The notes under the pieces: model-generated
The model's input: the letters and a program-made list of their open reading frames with translations, nothing else
The model's database searches: none
What the model was told of the DNA's origin: nothing
Part shown: in pieces, positions 1 to 8,772 of the stretch
How positions within the stretch are numbered: the stretch's first letter is position 1
Layout of the letters: every line of letters starts with the position of its first letter
Assembly (NCBI RefSeq): GCF_034113385.1
Contig: NZ_JAXEXL010000024.1
Span: forward strand, 1 to 36,627
DNA length: 36,627 nucleotides
DNA from: Atopobium sp034113385
GTDB lineage: Bacteria > Actinomycetota > Coriobacteriia > Coriobacteriales > Atopobiaceae
Direction of reading: 5' to 3'
Translations under genes and position numbers: made by a program

Positions 1-947
1 GGCTCCTGCCCGCAAACATCCTGAGCAATGGGGCAACGCGTATGAAAACGACAACCCGCGGGTGGATCAATAGGCGAAGGCACGTCACCACGCAAAATAA
101 TACGCTCACGCGTGCGCTGAATATCTGGGTCAGGAATAGGCACTGCCGATAAAAGCGACTGCGTATAAGGATGCTGAGGAGCATCATACAGCGTCTTCCA
201 GTCTGCAGTCTCCATCATATTGCCCAGATACATTACGGCTACACGGTCAGAAATATGCTGAACAACCGAGAGATCGTGAGCAATAAACAGGTATGCCGTA
301 CCGTACTCCTTTTGCAGGTCTGTAAGCAGGTTAAGTACCTGTGCCTGAATGGAAACGTCCAAAGCCGAGACAGGTTCGTCACAAATAATGAGCTTAGGCT
401 TAAGTGCAAACGCACGAGCAATACCAACGCGCTGACGCTGACCACCAGAGAACTCATGCGGGTAACGATTGATGTGCTCAGGATTAAGGCCTACAACATC
501 AAGCAAATTACGAACGTAGTCAATGCGCTCTTCCCTATGAGGCATGACATCATGAATGAGCAAAGGTTCAGAAATAATCTCACCAATGGTCATACGAGGA
601 TTCAGTGACGCATACGGATCTTGGAAAATGAACTGCATATTGCGGCGCATTTCTTTAAGGCCTGCCTTGTTAAGCTTGCCCACGTCCTTGCCATCAAACA
701 CAACCTTACCGCTGGTAGGATGGGTTAGACGCATGATGCAGCGCCCCGTCGTGGACTTACCGCAGCCAGACTCACCTACAAGGCCAAAGGTCTCTCCAGG
801 CCAAATGTCAAAAGAAACATCATTAACTGCATGTACCCGCTTCTTATTCATGCGGCTTGCAAGAACGCCAGACTCTACAGGAAACTCCTTAGTAAGGTGC
901 TCTACATGAAGAAGAGGCTCGCCGACATGCTTATCTACTATGGCCAT
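1..947 (-). CDS. oppF: Oligopeptide ABC transporter ATPase OppF (3' end cut by window edge)
   Basis: This is the second ATPase subunit of a peptide importer; it hydrolyses ATP on the inner face of the membrane. The protein begins MAIVDKHVGEPLLHVEHL and has Walker A GESGCGKST about 65 residues in. Near the left edge comes the oligopeptide-type C-terminal loop, with GCRFHTRC followed by another Cys, the cysteine pattern usual in this family. About 315 codons are visible with no stop, so only a short tail is missing. The ATG overlaps the oppD stop by one base (TAATG), which implies translational coupling. The family call is secure. Peptide specificity is inferred from the operon; dipeptide or another PepT-class substrate is possible. 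Confidence 0.93.
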   Translation of the reverse strand, partial: MAIVDKHVGEPLLHVEHLTKEFPVESGVLASRMNKKRVHAVNDVSFDIWPGETFGLVGESGCGKSTTGRCIMRLTHPTSGKVVFDGKDVGKLNKAGLKEMRRNMQFIFQDPYASLNPRMTIGEIISEPLLIHDVMPHREERIDYVRNLLDVVGLNPEHINRYPHEFSGGQRQRVGIARAFALKPKLIICDEPVSALDVSIQAQVLNLLTDLQKEYGTAYLFIAHDLSVVQHISDRVAVMYLGNMMETADWKTLYDAPQHPYTQSLLSAVPIPDPDIQRTRERIILRGDVPSPIDPPAGCRFHTRCPIAQDVCGQE

Positions 948-2035
948 TACTCTTCCCCTCCTTTATGAGCACTACGAGAAGTCTCGGGTGCGTTCTTTGC
1001 AACAAACTCAGCATCGCCAGCAAAATGGCAACGAGAATAATGACCTGTCTCAGTTACATGCAACTCAGGTTTCTTACTGCGACACAAATCCGTTGCATAT
1101 GGGCAACGAGGAGAGAAGGCACAGCCTTCAGGCACATTAACCAATGAAGGAGGATTGCCGTGGATAGGCGTAAGCTCGCTCTTCTCGTCAACGGCAGGCT
1201 TAGGGATAGAGCGCACAAGACCCCAGGTGTAGGGATGCATGGCGTCATAGAAAATCTCATCTGCGGTGCCAAACTCCACAGGAGAACCAGCGTACATAAC
1301 CATAATTTTATCGGCTACGTCTGCTACAACACCCAAATCATGCGTAATCATGATGATGGCGTTGCCGTTTTCTTCCTGCATGCGCTTCATGAGCTCAATA
1401 ATCTGAGCCTGAATGGTTACGTCCAAAGCAGTTGTGGGCTCGTCTGCAATCAAAATATCTGGATCACAAGCCAACGCCATAGCAATCATGACGCGTTGGC
1501 GCATACCGCCAGAAAACTCATGCGGGTAGCTCTTAATACGCTCGCGAGCGTTAGGAATACCAACAAGCTCCAAAAGCTCAATAGCACGCTCATTTGCCTG
1601 CTGCTTGGTATAGCCGCGATGCAAACGAAGGCCCTCGCCCAACTGACGACCAATGGTGTAAACAGGATTAAGCGACGTCATGGGATCCTGGAAAATCATT
1701 GCAATGTCATTACCACGAATATGCTCCATCTCGTGCTCTGACATGGCAAGCAGCGACTTACCGCGATAGCGAACGTCGCCGCCTTCAATCTTTCCTGGAG
1801 GCATATCGATAAGACCCATGATGGTGAGGCTCGTGACTGATTTACCAGAACCAGACTCGCCAACTACGCCTAACGTTTCTCCACGATTAAGCGTATAACT
1901 TACGCCATTAACAGCCTTTACCACGCCATCTTGCGTGTGAAAATACATCTTCAGGTCATCTACCTCAAGAAGGTGTTGACCCTCAGGTACAGGCTGAGTT
2001 TTAAGATCAACCCAGTTGTCATTTCTTTTTGCCAT
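947..2035 (-). CDS. oppD: Oligopeptide ABC transporter ATPase OppD
   Basis: First ATPase subunit of the same importer. Walker A GESGSGKS lies at residues 59-66, followed by the signature FSGGMRQR, Walker B with ADEPTTALD, and the H-loop THDLGVV. The C-terminal OppD/DppD loop keeps its cysteines (GCAFSPRC, then a further Cys). I chose the ATG at 2035, one base after the oppC stop, because AAGGA sits 8 bases upstream. An ATG at 2044 is in frame but its ribosome site would be almost on the start codon. Length, about 362 residues, is normal. It forms a pair with OppF and docks on OppB/OppC. Confidence 0.94.
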   Translation of the reverse strand: MAKRNDNWVDLKTQPVPEGQHLLEVDDLKMYFHTQDGVVKAVNGVSYTLNRGETLGVVGESGSGKSVTSLTIMGLIDMPPGKIEGGDVRYRGKSLLAMSEHEMEHIRGNDIAMIFQDPMTSLNPVYTIGRQLGEGLRLHRGYTKQQANERAIELLELVGIPNARERIKSYPHEFSGGMRQRVMIAMALACDPDILIADEPTTALDVTIQAQIIELMKRMQEENGNAIIMITHDLGVVADVADKIMVMYAGSPVEFGTADEIFYDAMHPYTWGLVRSIPKPAVDEKSELTPIHGNPPSLVNVPEGCAFSPRCPYATDLCRSKKPELHVTETGHYSRCHFAGDAEFVAKNAPETSRSAHKGGEE

Positions 2036-2036
2036 C

Positions 2037-2972
2037 TTATGCATCCTTCATCTTTACATCAAGTGCATCGCGCAGGCCATCACCAAGCAAGGTGAAGGAC
2101 AAAACGGTAGTAAGAATTGCGATACCAGGCATAACCATAAGCCAAGGCTGTGTTGCCAGATAAACCTGACCATCCTGAATCATAATGCCCCAAGAAGGAT
2201 CTGGTGGAACAACACCCATACCTAAGAAGGACAAAGCAGCCTCAGTAAGGATAGCGCCACCAATATTCATGGTTGCATATACAACAATAGTTGCTACCGA
2301 GTTAGGAAAAATGTGGCGGGCAACAATACGGAAGTCAGAAGCGCCCATAGCACGAGCAGCATCCACGTAATCATTTTCCTTAACCGTAAGAATTGCCGAG
2401 CGGAATACACGAGCAATAGAAGGCCAGCCCAAGACACCAATGGCAACAAAAACATTTTGAATGCCAGGGCCAATAACGGCAAGCAAGGCAATAACAAACA
2501 AGATATAGGGGAACGCGAGAAATACGTCAGCTAGACGCATGATAATCGTATCCCAGATACCACCATAATAGGCTGCCATTGCGCCCATAAACAGGCCAAT
2601 AATGGTTGAGATAGCGGTTGCCAAAAGACCAACAGAAAGTGAGATACGAGCACCATAAATTACGCGGCTCAGAACATCACGACCTAATGTATCGGTACCA
2701 AAGGGATGTTCCAAAGAAGGTGCAAGCCTAGACATTGCAGCCATGTTGGAAGAATCAGAAAACGTAGGACTGCCAAGTACCTGAGGCACCCAAAGGTCTG
2801 CGCTCAAGGTAAGAAGAACCATGAACGTAATCCAAATAAGACCACCCATTGCCAGTTTATTTCTGCGTAGACGCCTCCATGCATCGCCCCACAGTGTACG
2901 AGCAGGCGCTACTGCGGTAGCAGGTGCAGCATTGGTAGCTGTTGAAGTTGTTTGGTTTTTTTCTTCTGCCAT
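2037..2972 (-). CDS. oppC: Oligopeptide ABC transporter permease OppC
   Basis: Inner-membrane permease of the importer. It has a soluble N-terminal stretch rich in Ala, Thr and Pro, the OppC N-terminal segment with its first membrane helix, then the BPD_transp_1 domain with about five more helices. The phrase FGTDTLGRDVLSRVIYGARI is typical of DppC/OppC, and the coupling helix region reads DYVDAARAMGAS. The start at 2972 is set by AGGAGG with an 8-base spacer; an in-frame GTG at 2981 lies inside that ribosome site and is unlikely. It is 12 bases downstream of oppB and one base from the oppD start. Confidence 0.94.
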   Translation of the reverse strand: MAEEKNQTTSTATNAAPATAVAPARTLWGDAWRRLRRNKLAMGGLIWITFMVLLTLSADLWVPQVLGSPTFSDSSNMAAMSRLAPSLEHPFGTDTLGRDVLSRVIYGARISLSVGLLATAISTIIGLFMGAMAAYYGGIWDTIIMRLADVFLAFPYILFVIALLAVIGPGIQNVFVAIGVLGWPSIARVFRSAILTVKENDYVDAARAMGASDFRIVARHIFPNSVATIVVYATMNIGGAILTEAALSFLGMGVVPPDPSWGIMIQDGQVYLATQPWLMVMPGIAILTTVLSFTLLGDGLRDALDVKMKDA

Positions 2973-2984
2973 GTAAAACACCTC

Positions 2985-4025
2985 CTACCCTTGGTCCTTA
3001 GGTGCGCCATACCTAATACGTGGATCAAGGAAGGCGTAACTCACATCTACAAGTAAGTTAATAACCATAACTAAAACAACGATGACTGTTACTGAGCCCA
3101 AAACAATTGGCCAGTCACGCTGTGTAATAGCACGGTAGGTTTCGAAACCTACACCAGGCCAGTTAAATACCGTCTCGGTAAGAATAGCACCAGCCATCAT
3201 GCCACCAAAATCCATACCAATGTAGGTAATAACAGGAATCAAAGCGTTTTTAAGTGCGTGGTGCAAAATAACACTACGACGAGAAAGTCCCTTAGCACGA
3301 GCGGTACGAATATAGTCTTGATTCATAACCTCAAGCAGCTGGGAACGCATGATACGCGCCGTATATGCGGTAGATACTGCCGCCAACGTAAGAGCAGGAA
3401 GGATGTAGTAAACCCAACCTTGGAACTCTGCATTGGGACCACCTGCACCAGAAACGGGCAGATAGATAGCACCGCCTGTTAGATTTTTAAGGGCAACACC
3501 AAAAATAAGCTGGAGTAACATACCAAACCAAAACGCAGGCATGGCAACCAAAATAGAAGTAACCAGTGTTACTAAAATATCCCAGAATGAATATTTCTTA
3601 ATTGCAGAAATCATTCCGGCGCCAATTCCAATTGCTGCCTCCAGCAAAATAGCTGCAATGGATAGACGGATGGTATAGGGATACTTGGCAAACAAAATAC
3701 TTGTTACTGTCTGACCACTACGCTGGTATGAAGTGCCAAGATTTCCATGAAGCAAATTATTAAGATAGGTCACATAACGCTTCCACATGGGTGTAGGAAT
3801 AGCATTACCGGACTCATCTTTAAGAGCCTGTCCATTTGCATCAGTTTCAACCAAACCATACGAGATACGTAGGTTTAATTCGGTGACAGGATCAAGCTTT
3901 TTCTCTCCAGCCATAAGCTTGATTGGGTCACCAGGAACGATATTCTCCACCGCAAATAAAATCAGCGTCACACCAAGAAAAACTGGTATGAACTGGAGAA
4001 CACGTTTAAGAATGTACTTCCCCAT
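2985..4025 (-). CDS. oppB: Oligopeptide ABC transporter permease OppB
   Basis: Second permease of the importer. It starts MGKYILKRVLQFIPVFLGVT, the usual first helix of DppB/OppB proteins. A periplasmic region of about 70 residues follows, then the transport domain with the coupling motif DYIRTARAKGLS and the C-terminal DPRIRYG. About six membrane segments are expected. At 346 residues it is somewhat longer than many DppB proteins because the region after the first helix is extended. An AAGGA-type ribosome site precedes the ATG. It is separated from oppA by a 181-base spacer carrying a strong hairpin. Confidence 0.94.
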   Translation of the reverse strand: MGKYILKRVLQFIPVFLGVTLILFAVENIVPGDPIKLMAGEKKLDPVTELNLRISYGLVETDANGQALKDESGNAIPTPMWKRYVTYLNNLLHGNLGTSYQRSGQTVTSILFAKYPYTIRLSIAAILLEAAIGIGAGMISAIKKYSFWDILVTLVTSILVAMPAFWFGMLLQLIFGVALKNLTGGAIYLPVSGAGGPNAEFQGWVYYILPALTLAAVSTAYTARIMRSQLLEVMNQDYIRTARAKGLSRRSVILHHALKNALIPVITYIGMDFGGMMAGAILTETVFNWPGVGFETYRAITQRDWPIVLGSVTVIVVLVMVINLLVDVSYAFLDPRIRYGAPKDQG

Positions 4026-4144
4026 ACCTGGAATCCTTTTTATCTCTGTTGGGACACATACGAATACAAACCAAATAAGTATAGACGCTTATCTATGCAA
4101 AATTATAGACACATTTATGAGAAAACGTCATATAAGCGAAAGCG

Positions 4145-4174
4145 GGCAGGATACCTCGTATTTGGTATCCTGCC
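4145..4174 (-). terminator. Hairpin between oppA and oppB, likely attenuator or mRNA-stabilising stem
   Basis: The arms GGCAGGATACC and GGTATCCTGCC form a perfect 11-bp stem with an 8-base loop, just after the oppA stop. No clean T-run follows on the minus strand, so it is more likely a partial terminator or a 3' stabiliser. Such stems commonly let a binding protein be made in excess over its permeases. The rest of the 4026-4206 spacer is AT-rich with no gene. Confidence 0.6.
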
Positions 4175-4206
4175 TACACACTAAAACTAGTCTTACAGGT
4201 TACTCG

Positions 4207-5841
4207 CTATGCCTGCATTTCTGCCTGTGCAAAGTTGCCCTTTTGAGTAGGACCAAAGTAGAATTTTGCGAGCTTCGAAGAACCAACGTGGTTGTTGGAA
4301 TAGAACATGATAGGAACGATAACAGCAAGATCACCAATCTTCTTGTTAATCTCACGATACGCCTGACGACGCTTTGTCTCGTCTGTTTCCTTACGTGCAG
4401 CAAGGATAGCGGCGTCAATCTCGGGATCCTTAAACTTAGAATAGTTATTCTCTGCTGTAGAGAAGAAGTTAGGATAAATGAAGTTATCCATGGTTGGATA
4501 GTCAGCATTCCAACCAAGACGACCGGTCTGCAGCTCGCCACTGGTCATCTTGTTAAGATAGGTTGCCCACTCCATACCAGATTGATCTACTACAAAGCCA
4601 ATCTTCTCAAGATCGCCCTGGATAATGGTCATGATGTCCTCATGGCCGCCACCCGTGTTGTAAGAAAGGGTAACCTTGGTGCCTGCAAGATTGTTATCAT
4701 CCACAATCTTCTTGGCGGCATCAAAATCGTACTTAGCATATGCCCACTTGTTTGCTGAGTCATCATCAATCAAAGAGGGGAACAAACCATCAGCAGGAAC
4801 ACGAGAGCCCTCATACAGAGTATCTACAATGTTCTGACGGTTGATTGCCAAAGAGATAGCACGACGTACGTTTACGTCTGCCATGGTCTTATCCTCAAGG
4901 TTCATCATCAAGTAATAAAGTGATGCATTAACACCAGTTACAACCTGCTTACCAGAGGTAACGCTATAGCCGTCATCAGACTTACCATACTGGCCCTCGG
5001 TCTCCTTAATACGACCAGCAGGAACCTGGCAGAAGTCCATGTTGCCAGCAGTAAACTCGGTAAATGCAGTCTTGGGATCCTTCTGAATAGAGAAGTTAAC
5101 GCCATCAAGCTTGGCCTTCTCACCATAGTAGTCATCAAAACGCTTAACATTAATGTACTGGCCAGACTCCCACTTACCATCCATCTTGAAGGGGCCATTG
5201 CCAATAGGAGCAAGCAAGAAGGCAGCGGGATCGTCCAATGCTGCCTGAGGTACAGGAGCAAGACCTGGGTGGGTGGTAATGTAAGGGAAGTCAGCAGTTG
5301 CATATGAAAGCTTAACTACCAGTGTGTTCTCATCGGGGCAGGTTACACCAGTAAGCTCAGTTGCGGTACCAGCCTTCATCTCTGCTGCACCAACAACAGG
5401 ATCAAGGTGATAAGCAATCTCTGAAGGAGTTGTCATCTTAGGATTCAAGATGCGCTCCCAGCCACGCTTAAAGGATTGTGCATCTACCTTATCGCCATTG
5501 TGGAACTTAGCACCCTTTACCAAGTGGAAAGTAAACTCAGTTGCGTCATCATTTACTTCCCAAGACTCTGCAGCCTTGCCTACAAGCTCTTTCTTTGTCC
5601 AGTCGAACACAGTAAGGGAATCAAAAAGGGTCATTCCAACCTGAGTGCCCTCGGACTCCTGAAGATTATAAGGGTCGATTGCAACAGGCTCGTTAATGTA
5701 GAACTTCATGGTTCCACCAGACTTGCCAGATGCATTGCCGCCGCCTGGGGTGTTTTTGCATGCTGCAAGCGCTGCAAGAGCGCTGGCTGCAAGGCCGCCC
5801 TTAACGAAGGTACGACGACCAATCATGAGGTTGTCAGCCAT
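4207..5841 (-). CDS. oppA: Oligopeptide-binding lipoprotein OppA (SBP family 5)
   Basis: Extracellular substrate-binding protein that captures peptides and delivers them to OppBC. The signal has a twin-arginine motif, RRTFVK, at residues 9-14, a hydrophobic stretch, and a lipobox ending in LAAC with Cys28 as the lipidated residue. This points to Tat export followed by lipidation. The mature part begins with a Gly/Ser-rich linker and then a standard SBP_bac_5 domain (LVGKAAESWEVNDDATEFTF is typical). Length 544 residues is normal. AAGGAGG precedes the ATG. It is the first gene of the operon. The ligand class is inferred from family and context only. Confidence 0.93.
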   Translation of the reverse strand: MADNLMIGRRTFVKGGLAASALAALAACKNTPGGGNASGKSGGTMKFYINEPVAIDPYNLQESEGTQVGMTLFDSLTVFDWTKKELVGKAAESWEVNDDATEFTFHLVKGAKFHNGDKVDAQSFKRGWERILNPKMTTPSEIAYHLDPVVGAAEMKAGTATELTGVTCPDENTLVVKLSYATADFPYITTHPGLAPVPQAALDDPAAFLLAPIGNGPFKMDGKWESGQYINVKRFDDYYGEKAKLDGVNFSIQKDPKTAFTEFTAGNMDFCQVPAGRIKETEGQYGKSDDGYSVTSGKQVVTGVNASLYYLMMNLEDKTMADVNVRRAISLAINRQNIVDTLYEGSRVPADGLFPSLIDDDSANKWAYAKYDFDAAKKIVDDNNLAGTKVTLSYNTGGGHEDIMTIIQGDLEKIGFVVDQSGMEWATYLNKMTSGELQTGRLGWNADYPTMDNFIYPNFFSTAENNYSKFKDPEIDAAILAARKETDETKRRQAYREINKKIGDLAVIVPIMFYSNNHVGSSKLAKFYFGPTQKGNFAQAEMQA

Positions 5842-5899
5842 GTGTCCTCCTTATATCCCAATATAAGCGGGGCAACCAGTTTGCCCTCAGGAACATATA

Positions 5900-5990
5900 T
5901 TGGGTGCATTTAATACTTGCCTATACTATAGAGAATCTAATTATGTTTAGAAAGTATTTGGATTGCCTTGTATCCAAATATTAACAAACC
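5900..5990 (-). promoter_or_regulatory. Probable opp operon promoter region
   Basis: The 244-base gap between secG and oppA must hold the opp promoter. On the minus strand a TATAGT hexamer (5925-5930) has TTTCTA 17 bases upstream. The -35 match is poor, so the exact hexamers are uncertain. No riboswitch or obvious operator was recognised. Confidence 0.35.
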
Positions 5991-6010
5991 GCCCTCAAAA
6001 GAGAGCGGTT
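5987..6010 (-). terminator. Hairpin downstream of secG
   Basis: The arms AACCGCCCTC and GAGAGCGGTT form a 10-bp stem with one mismatch and an AAAA loop. On the minus strand it is followed by TTTGTTAATATTT, a moderately T-rich tail. It lies between secG and the opp promoter and probably ends the glycolysis-secG transcript. Confidence 0.5.
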
Positions 6011-6039
6011 ATAGCACAATCTATGAAATTACGTGCACA

Positions 6040-6069
6040 ACTCATGCAGTTTGCCTGAGTTGCATGAGT
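6040..6069 (-). repeat. Inverted repeat just after secG
   Basis: ACTCATGCA and TGCATGAGT are perfect 9-bp arms around a 12-base loop, 16 bases beyond the secG stop. There is no T-run. It could be a 3' stabilising stem working with the hairpin further downstream. Confidence 0.4.
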
Positions 6070-6085
6070 GCAGAGCACTATGAAC

Positions 6086-6334
6086 TTAAAACGTCCCTTG
6101 AGGGAAAGTAATAACAAAAATGATGATAGTTACTACAAACACAACAGATGCAATAACTGTCAAACGATCCAAGTTCTTTTCCCACACGCCTGAAGCAGCA
6201 GAAGAATTATAAAGAGAACTTGCAATCATATCGGAAACGCCTGTTCCCTTACCAGAGTGCATGAGCACCAAAATAACTACTGCAAGAGCGGAAATTGCCC
6301 AGATTACCAGCAAAACGATGTTTAATGGACTCAC
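6086..6334 (-). CDS. secG: Preprotein translocase subunit SecG
   Basis: Small accessory subunit of the SecYEG channel. The 82-residue protein has two hydrophobic segments (about residues 5-24 and 57-78). Between them is the conserved SecG turn, LMHSGKGTGVSD. The start is GTG, preceded by GAGGAG with an 8-base spacer. It follows gpmI in the same direction, and its place at the end of the gap-pgk-tpiA run is a typical actinobacterial arrangement. A terminator-like hairpin lies just before its ribosome site, so it is either transcribed by read-through or from an unseen weak promoter. Confidence 0.9.
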   Translation of the reverse strand: MSPLNIVLLVIWAISALAVVILVLMHSGKGTGVSDMIASSLYNSSAASGVWEKNLDRLTVIASVVFVVTIIIFVITFPQGTF

Positions 6335-6363
6335 GACGTGTTCTCCTCAAATACCAGTTTCAG

Positions 6364-6395
6364 TAAAAAGCCGGCACTGCGTGAGCGGCACCGAC
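6364..6395 (-). terminator. Rho-independent terminator after gpmI
   Basis: On the minus strand GTCGGTGC pairs with GTGCCGGC (GU pairs allowed) around a short loop and is followed directly by TTTTT. It ends about 30 bases before the secG start, so any read-through into secG would be reduced by it. Confidence 0.65.
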
Positions 6396-6448
6396 TTTAT
6401 AAGTTTCCCTCAACAAGTGAGTAGCATAGCACATGAACTGTGGAAAGA

Positions 6449-8008
6449 CTACCCCTCCACAAGCACTCTACCTGTCATTTCTGCAGGGCGCTCTACACCC
6501 ATCATTGCCAAAATGGTTGGAGCAAGGTCACAAAGACGACCATCCTCAATATTGGCAAGTTTAGGCTGCTGATCATCTACCACAATCAAAGGAACACGAT
6601 TTGTAGTATGAGAAGTAAAAGGCTTCTTCTCACCATCTACCACGTCATACATATGATCTGCATTACCGTGGTCTGCAGTAATAAGAGCAAAGCCACCCTT
6701 AGCCAAAATAGCAGGAACAATATGAGACAAACCATGGTCCACTGCCTCGGTTGCCTTCGTAGCTGCTTCAACAACACCCGTGTGACCAACCATATCGCAG
6801 TTAGCATAGTTAACTACATAGAAGTCTGCCGCATCGTTGTTAATTGCCTCGGTAAGTTTTGCAGTAACCTCAGGCTCACTCATTTCAGGCTGCATATCAT
6901 AGGTGGCAACCTTAGGAGATGGAATGAGTACGCGCGTCTCCCCTTCTTTTGGCTCTTCAACGCCGCCGTTAAAGAAGAATGTTACATGAGCGTACTTTTC
7001 AGTTTCTGCCGTGTGAAACTGCTTGAGGCCCTTCTCGGCAAGTACGTCCGCAAGGACGTGAGCGGGAACCGTCTTTGCATAGGCTACCTGGACATTCAAG
7101 GTTGGGTCATACTCAGTCATGGTTACAAAACCAGCTAGATGAGGTACCTTCTTGCGCTCAAAGCCTACAAAATCAGGGTCTGTGATGGCGCGCGTAATCT
7201 CTCGTGCGCGGTCAGGACGGAAGTTAAAGAATATAACAGCATCACCGTCTGCTAAACCAGTGGTATCCAGCACAAAAGGCTCTACAAACTCATCGCCACG
7301 AGGGTCCTTTTCGTAATACGCCTTAAGACCGCCCTCTGCTGTAGTTGCAGTAACGCCCTCGCCCATAACGATTGCGTTATATGCAAGCTCTTCGCGTTCC
7401 CAACGATTGTCTCGGTCCATGCCATAATAGCGGCCAGAAACCGTAGCAATAGCAATGTCGTTGCCATACTGAGCAGCAATCTTGTCAATATAGGCTTGAA
7501 AATCAACCATGAAGCCTGCACCAGATTGAGGATCAACGTCACGACCATCCGTAAAGGCGTCGATACGAATACGCTGCACACCACGCTCAGAAGCCATAGC
7601 GATAAGTGCTTCTGCATGTGCCATATCAGAATGGACACCGCCGTTGGAAATAAGGCCCATAATGTGCAAGGTAGAACCCCGAGCAATAACGGCATCCATT
7701 GCCCCAACAAGTGCGGGATTTTCTTTGATGGAACCATCCTTAATAGCATTGTTAATTAAGGACAAAGACTGATAGATAATGCGACCAGCACCAATATTAA
7801 GGTGACCAACCTCAGAGTTACCCATCTGTCCATCAGGCAGACCTACATCCTCACCCGATGCACCCAAGGTGGTACTAGGATAGCGAGCCATCAGGCTATC
7901 CCAGTAAGGGCGCTTTGCCAGAGATACTGAGTTATCAGGGCCGGCTGGAGCAAGTCCACAGCCGTCCATAATAACGAGCATTGCTGGCCTACGTACTTGA
8001 CAACTCAT
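6449..8008 (-). CDS. gpmI: 2,3-bisphosphoglycerate-independent phosphoglycerate mutase GpmI
   Basis: Interconverts 3- and 2-phosphoglycerate in glycolysis, using two Mn ions and a phosphoserine intermediate. The metal site begins at VIMDGCG (Asp15). The nucleophile is Ser65 in QMGNSEVGH. Later come GRYYGMDRDNRW and the metal motif TADHGNADHM near the C-terminus. Length 519 is normal for the family. Its ATG overlaps the tpiA stop by one base (TAATG), so it is translationally coupled to tpiA. In many actinobacterial versions of this cluster the mutase is elsewhere; here it sits between tpiA and secG. Confidence 0.96.
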   Translation of the reverse strand: MSCQVRRPAMLVIMDGCGLAPAGPDNSVSLAKRPYWDSLMARYPSTTLGASGEDVGLPDGQMGNSEVGHLNIGAGRIIYQSLSLINNAIKDGSIKENPALVGAMDAVIARGSTLHIMGLISNGGVHSDMAHAEALIAMASERGVQRIRIDAFTDGRDVDPQSGAGFMVDFQAYIDKIAAQYGNDIAIATVSGRYYGMDRDNRWEREELAYNAIVMGEGVTATTAEGGLKAYYEKDPRGDEFVEPFVLDTTGLADGDAVIFFNFRPDRAREITRAITDPDFVGFERKKVPHLAGFVTMTEYDPTLNVQVAYAKTVPAHVLADVLAEKGLKQFHTAETEKYAHVTFFFNGGVEEPKEGETRVLIPSPKVATYDMQPEMSEPEVTAKLTEAINNDAADFYVVNYANCDMVGHTGVVEAATKATEAVDHGLSHIVPAILAKGGFALITADHGNADHMYDVVDGEKKPFTSHTTNRVPLIVVDDQQPKLANIEDGRLCDLAPTILAMMGVERPAEMTGRVLVEG

Positions 8009-8772
8009 TACATAACCGCCTTAACCATTGCGGCAAAGGAATCTGCCTTCAAAGAAGCACCGCCAACCAAGGCGCCGTCTACGTCGTCCTTCTCGAGGAA
8101 CCCAGCGACGTTCTCGGGCTTAGCGGAGCCACCATACAGAATGCGAATGCCATCTGCGATTTCCTGCCCAAAAATGTCGACAAGAGCTGCACGAATTGCA
8201 CCGCATACCTCTTGAGCATCATCAGCAGTAGCAGTCTTACCAGTACCAATAGCCCAAATAGGCTCGTACGCAATAACGTACTTGGAAGGATCGGTAATAG
8301 TAAGATCCTTGGTATCCTTCTTGATTTGATCTACTACAAACTCTACGTGTTTGCCAGCCTCACGAACCTCAAGAGACTCGCCACAGCAACTGATGGGAAC
8401 AATGTTATGCTCCATCAAAGCCTGAGCCTTTTTATTGATGTCCTCATCAGTCTCGCCAAAATATTCACGACGCTCAGAATGGCCAATGATGCAGTAACCT
8501 ACACCAAGAGCAGTAAGCATCTGAGGGGCAGTCTCGCCGGTGTAAGCACCAGACTCCTCCCAATACACGTTTTGCGCACCAAGACCAAAGGGAGCATTTT
8601 GCTGGTCAATAACTGTTGCAACACCCTTAAGATCTACGGCTGGAGGACAAACTACAACATCTACCTCCCCGGTGCCATTTTTTAATTCTTCAGCAAGTTC
8701 AGATGCAAGCACCACACCTTCGGTGTATGTCTTGTTCATCTTCCAATTGCCAGCAATCATACGATTACGCAT
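8008..8772 (-). CDS. tpiA: Triosephosphate isomerase
   Basis: Interconverts dihydroxyacetone phosphate and glyceraldehyde 3-phosphate in the cytoplasm. Landmarks are AGNWKMNK near the N-terminus (catalytic Lys), IIGHSERR (catalytic His), YEPIWAIGTGKTA (catalytic Glu and loop 6) and LYGGSAKPENV. I chose the ATG at 8772, giving 254 residues, because GGAGG lies 9 bases upstream. The frame stays open further upstream but that part lies inside pgk. It overlaps the pgk stop by 8 bases and the gpmI start by one base, so pgk-tpiA-gpmI are a tightly coupled unit. Confidence 0.96.
   Translation of the reverse strand: MRNRMIAGNWKMNKTYTEGVVLASELAEELKNGTGEVDVVVCPPAVDLKGVATVIDQQNAPFGLGAQNVYWEESGAYTGETAPQMLTALGVGYCIIGHSERREYFGETDEDINKKAQALMEHNIVPISCCGESLEVREAGKHVEFVVDQIKKDTKDLTITDPSKYVIAYEPIWAIGTGKTATADDAQEVCGAIRAALVDIFGQEIADGIRILYGGSAKPENVAGFLEKDDVDGALVGGASLKADSFAAMVKAVM

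Noticed and set aside
3787..4758. A 323-codon plus-strand frame across oppB, the spacer and oppA
   Set aside because: Antisense to two genes whose proteins are clearly recognised; runs through the hairpin spacer.
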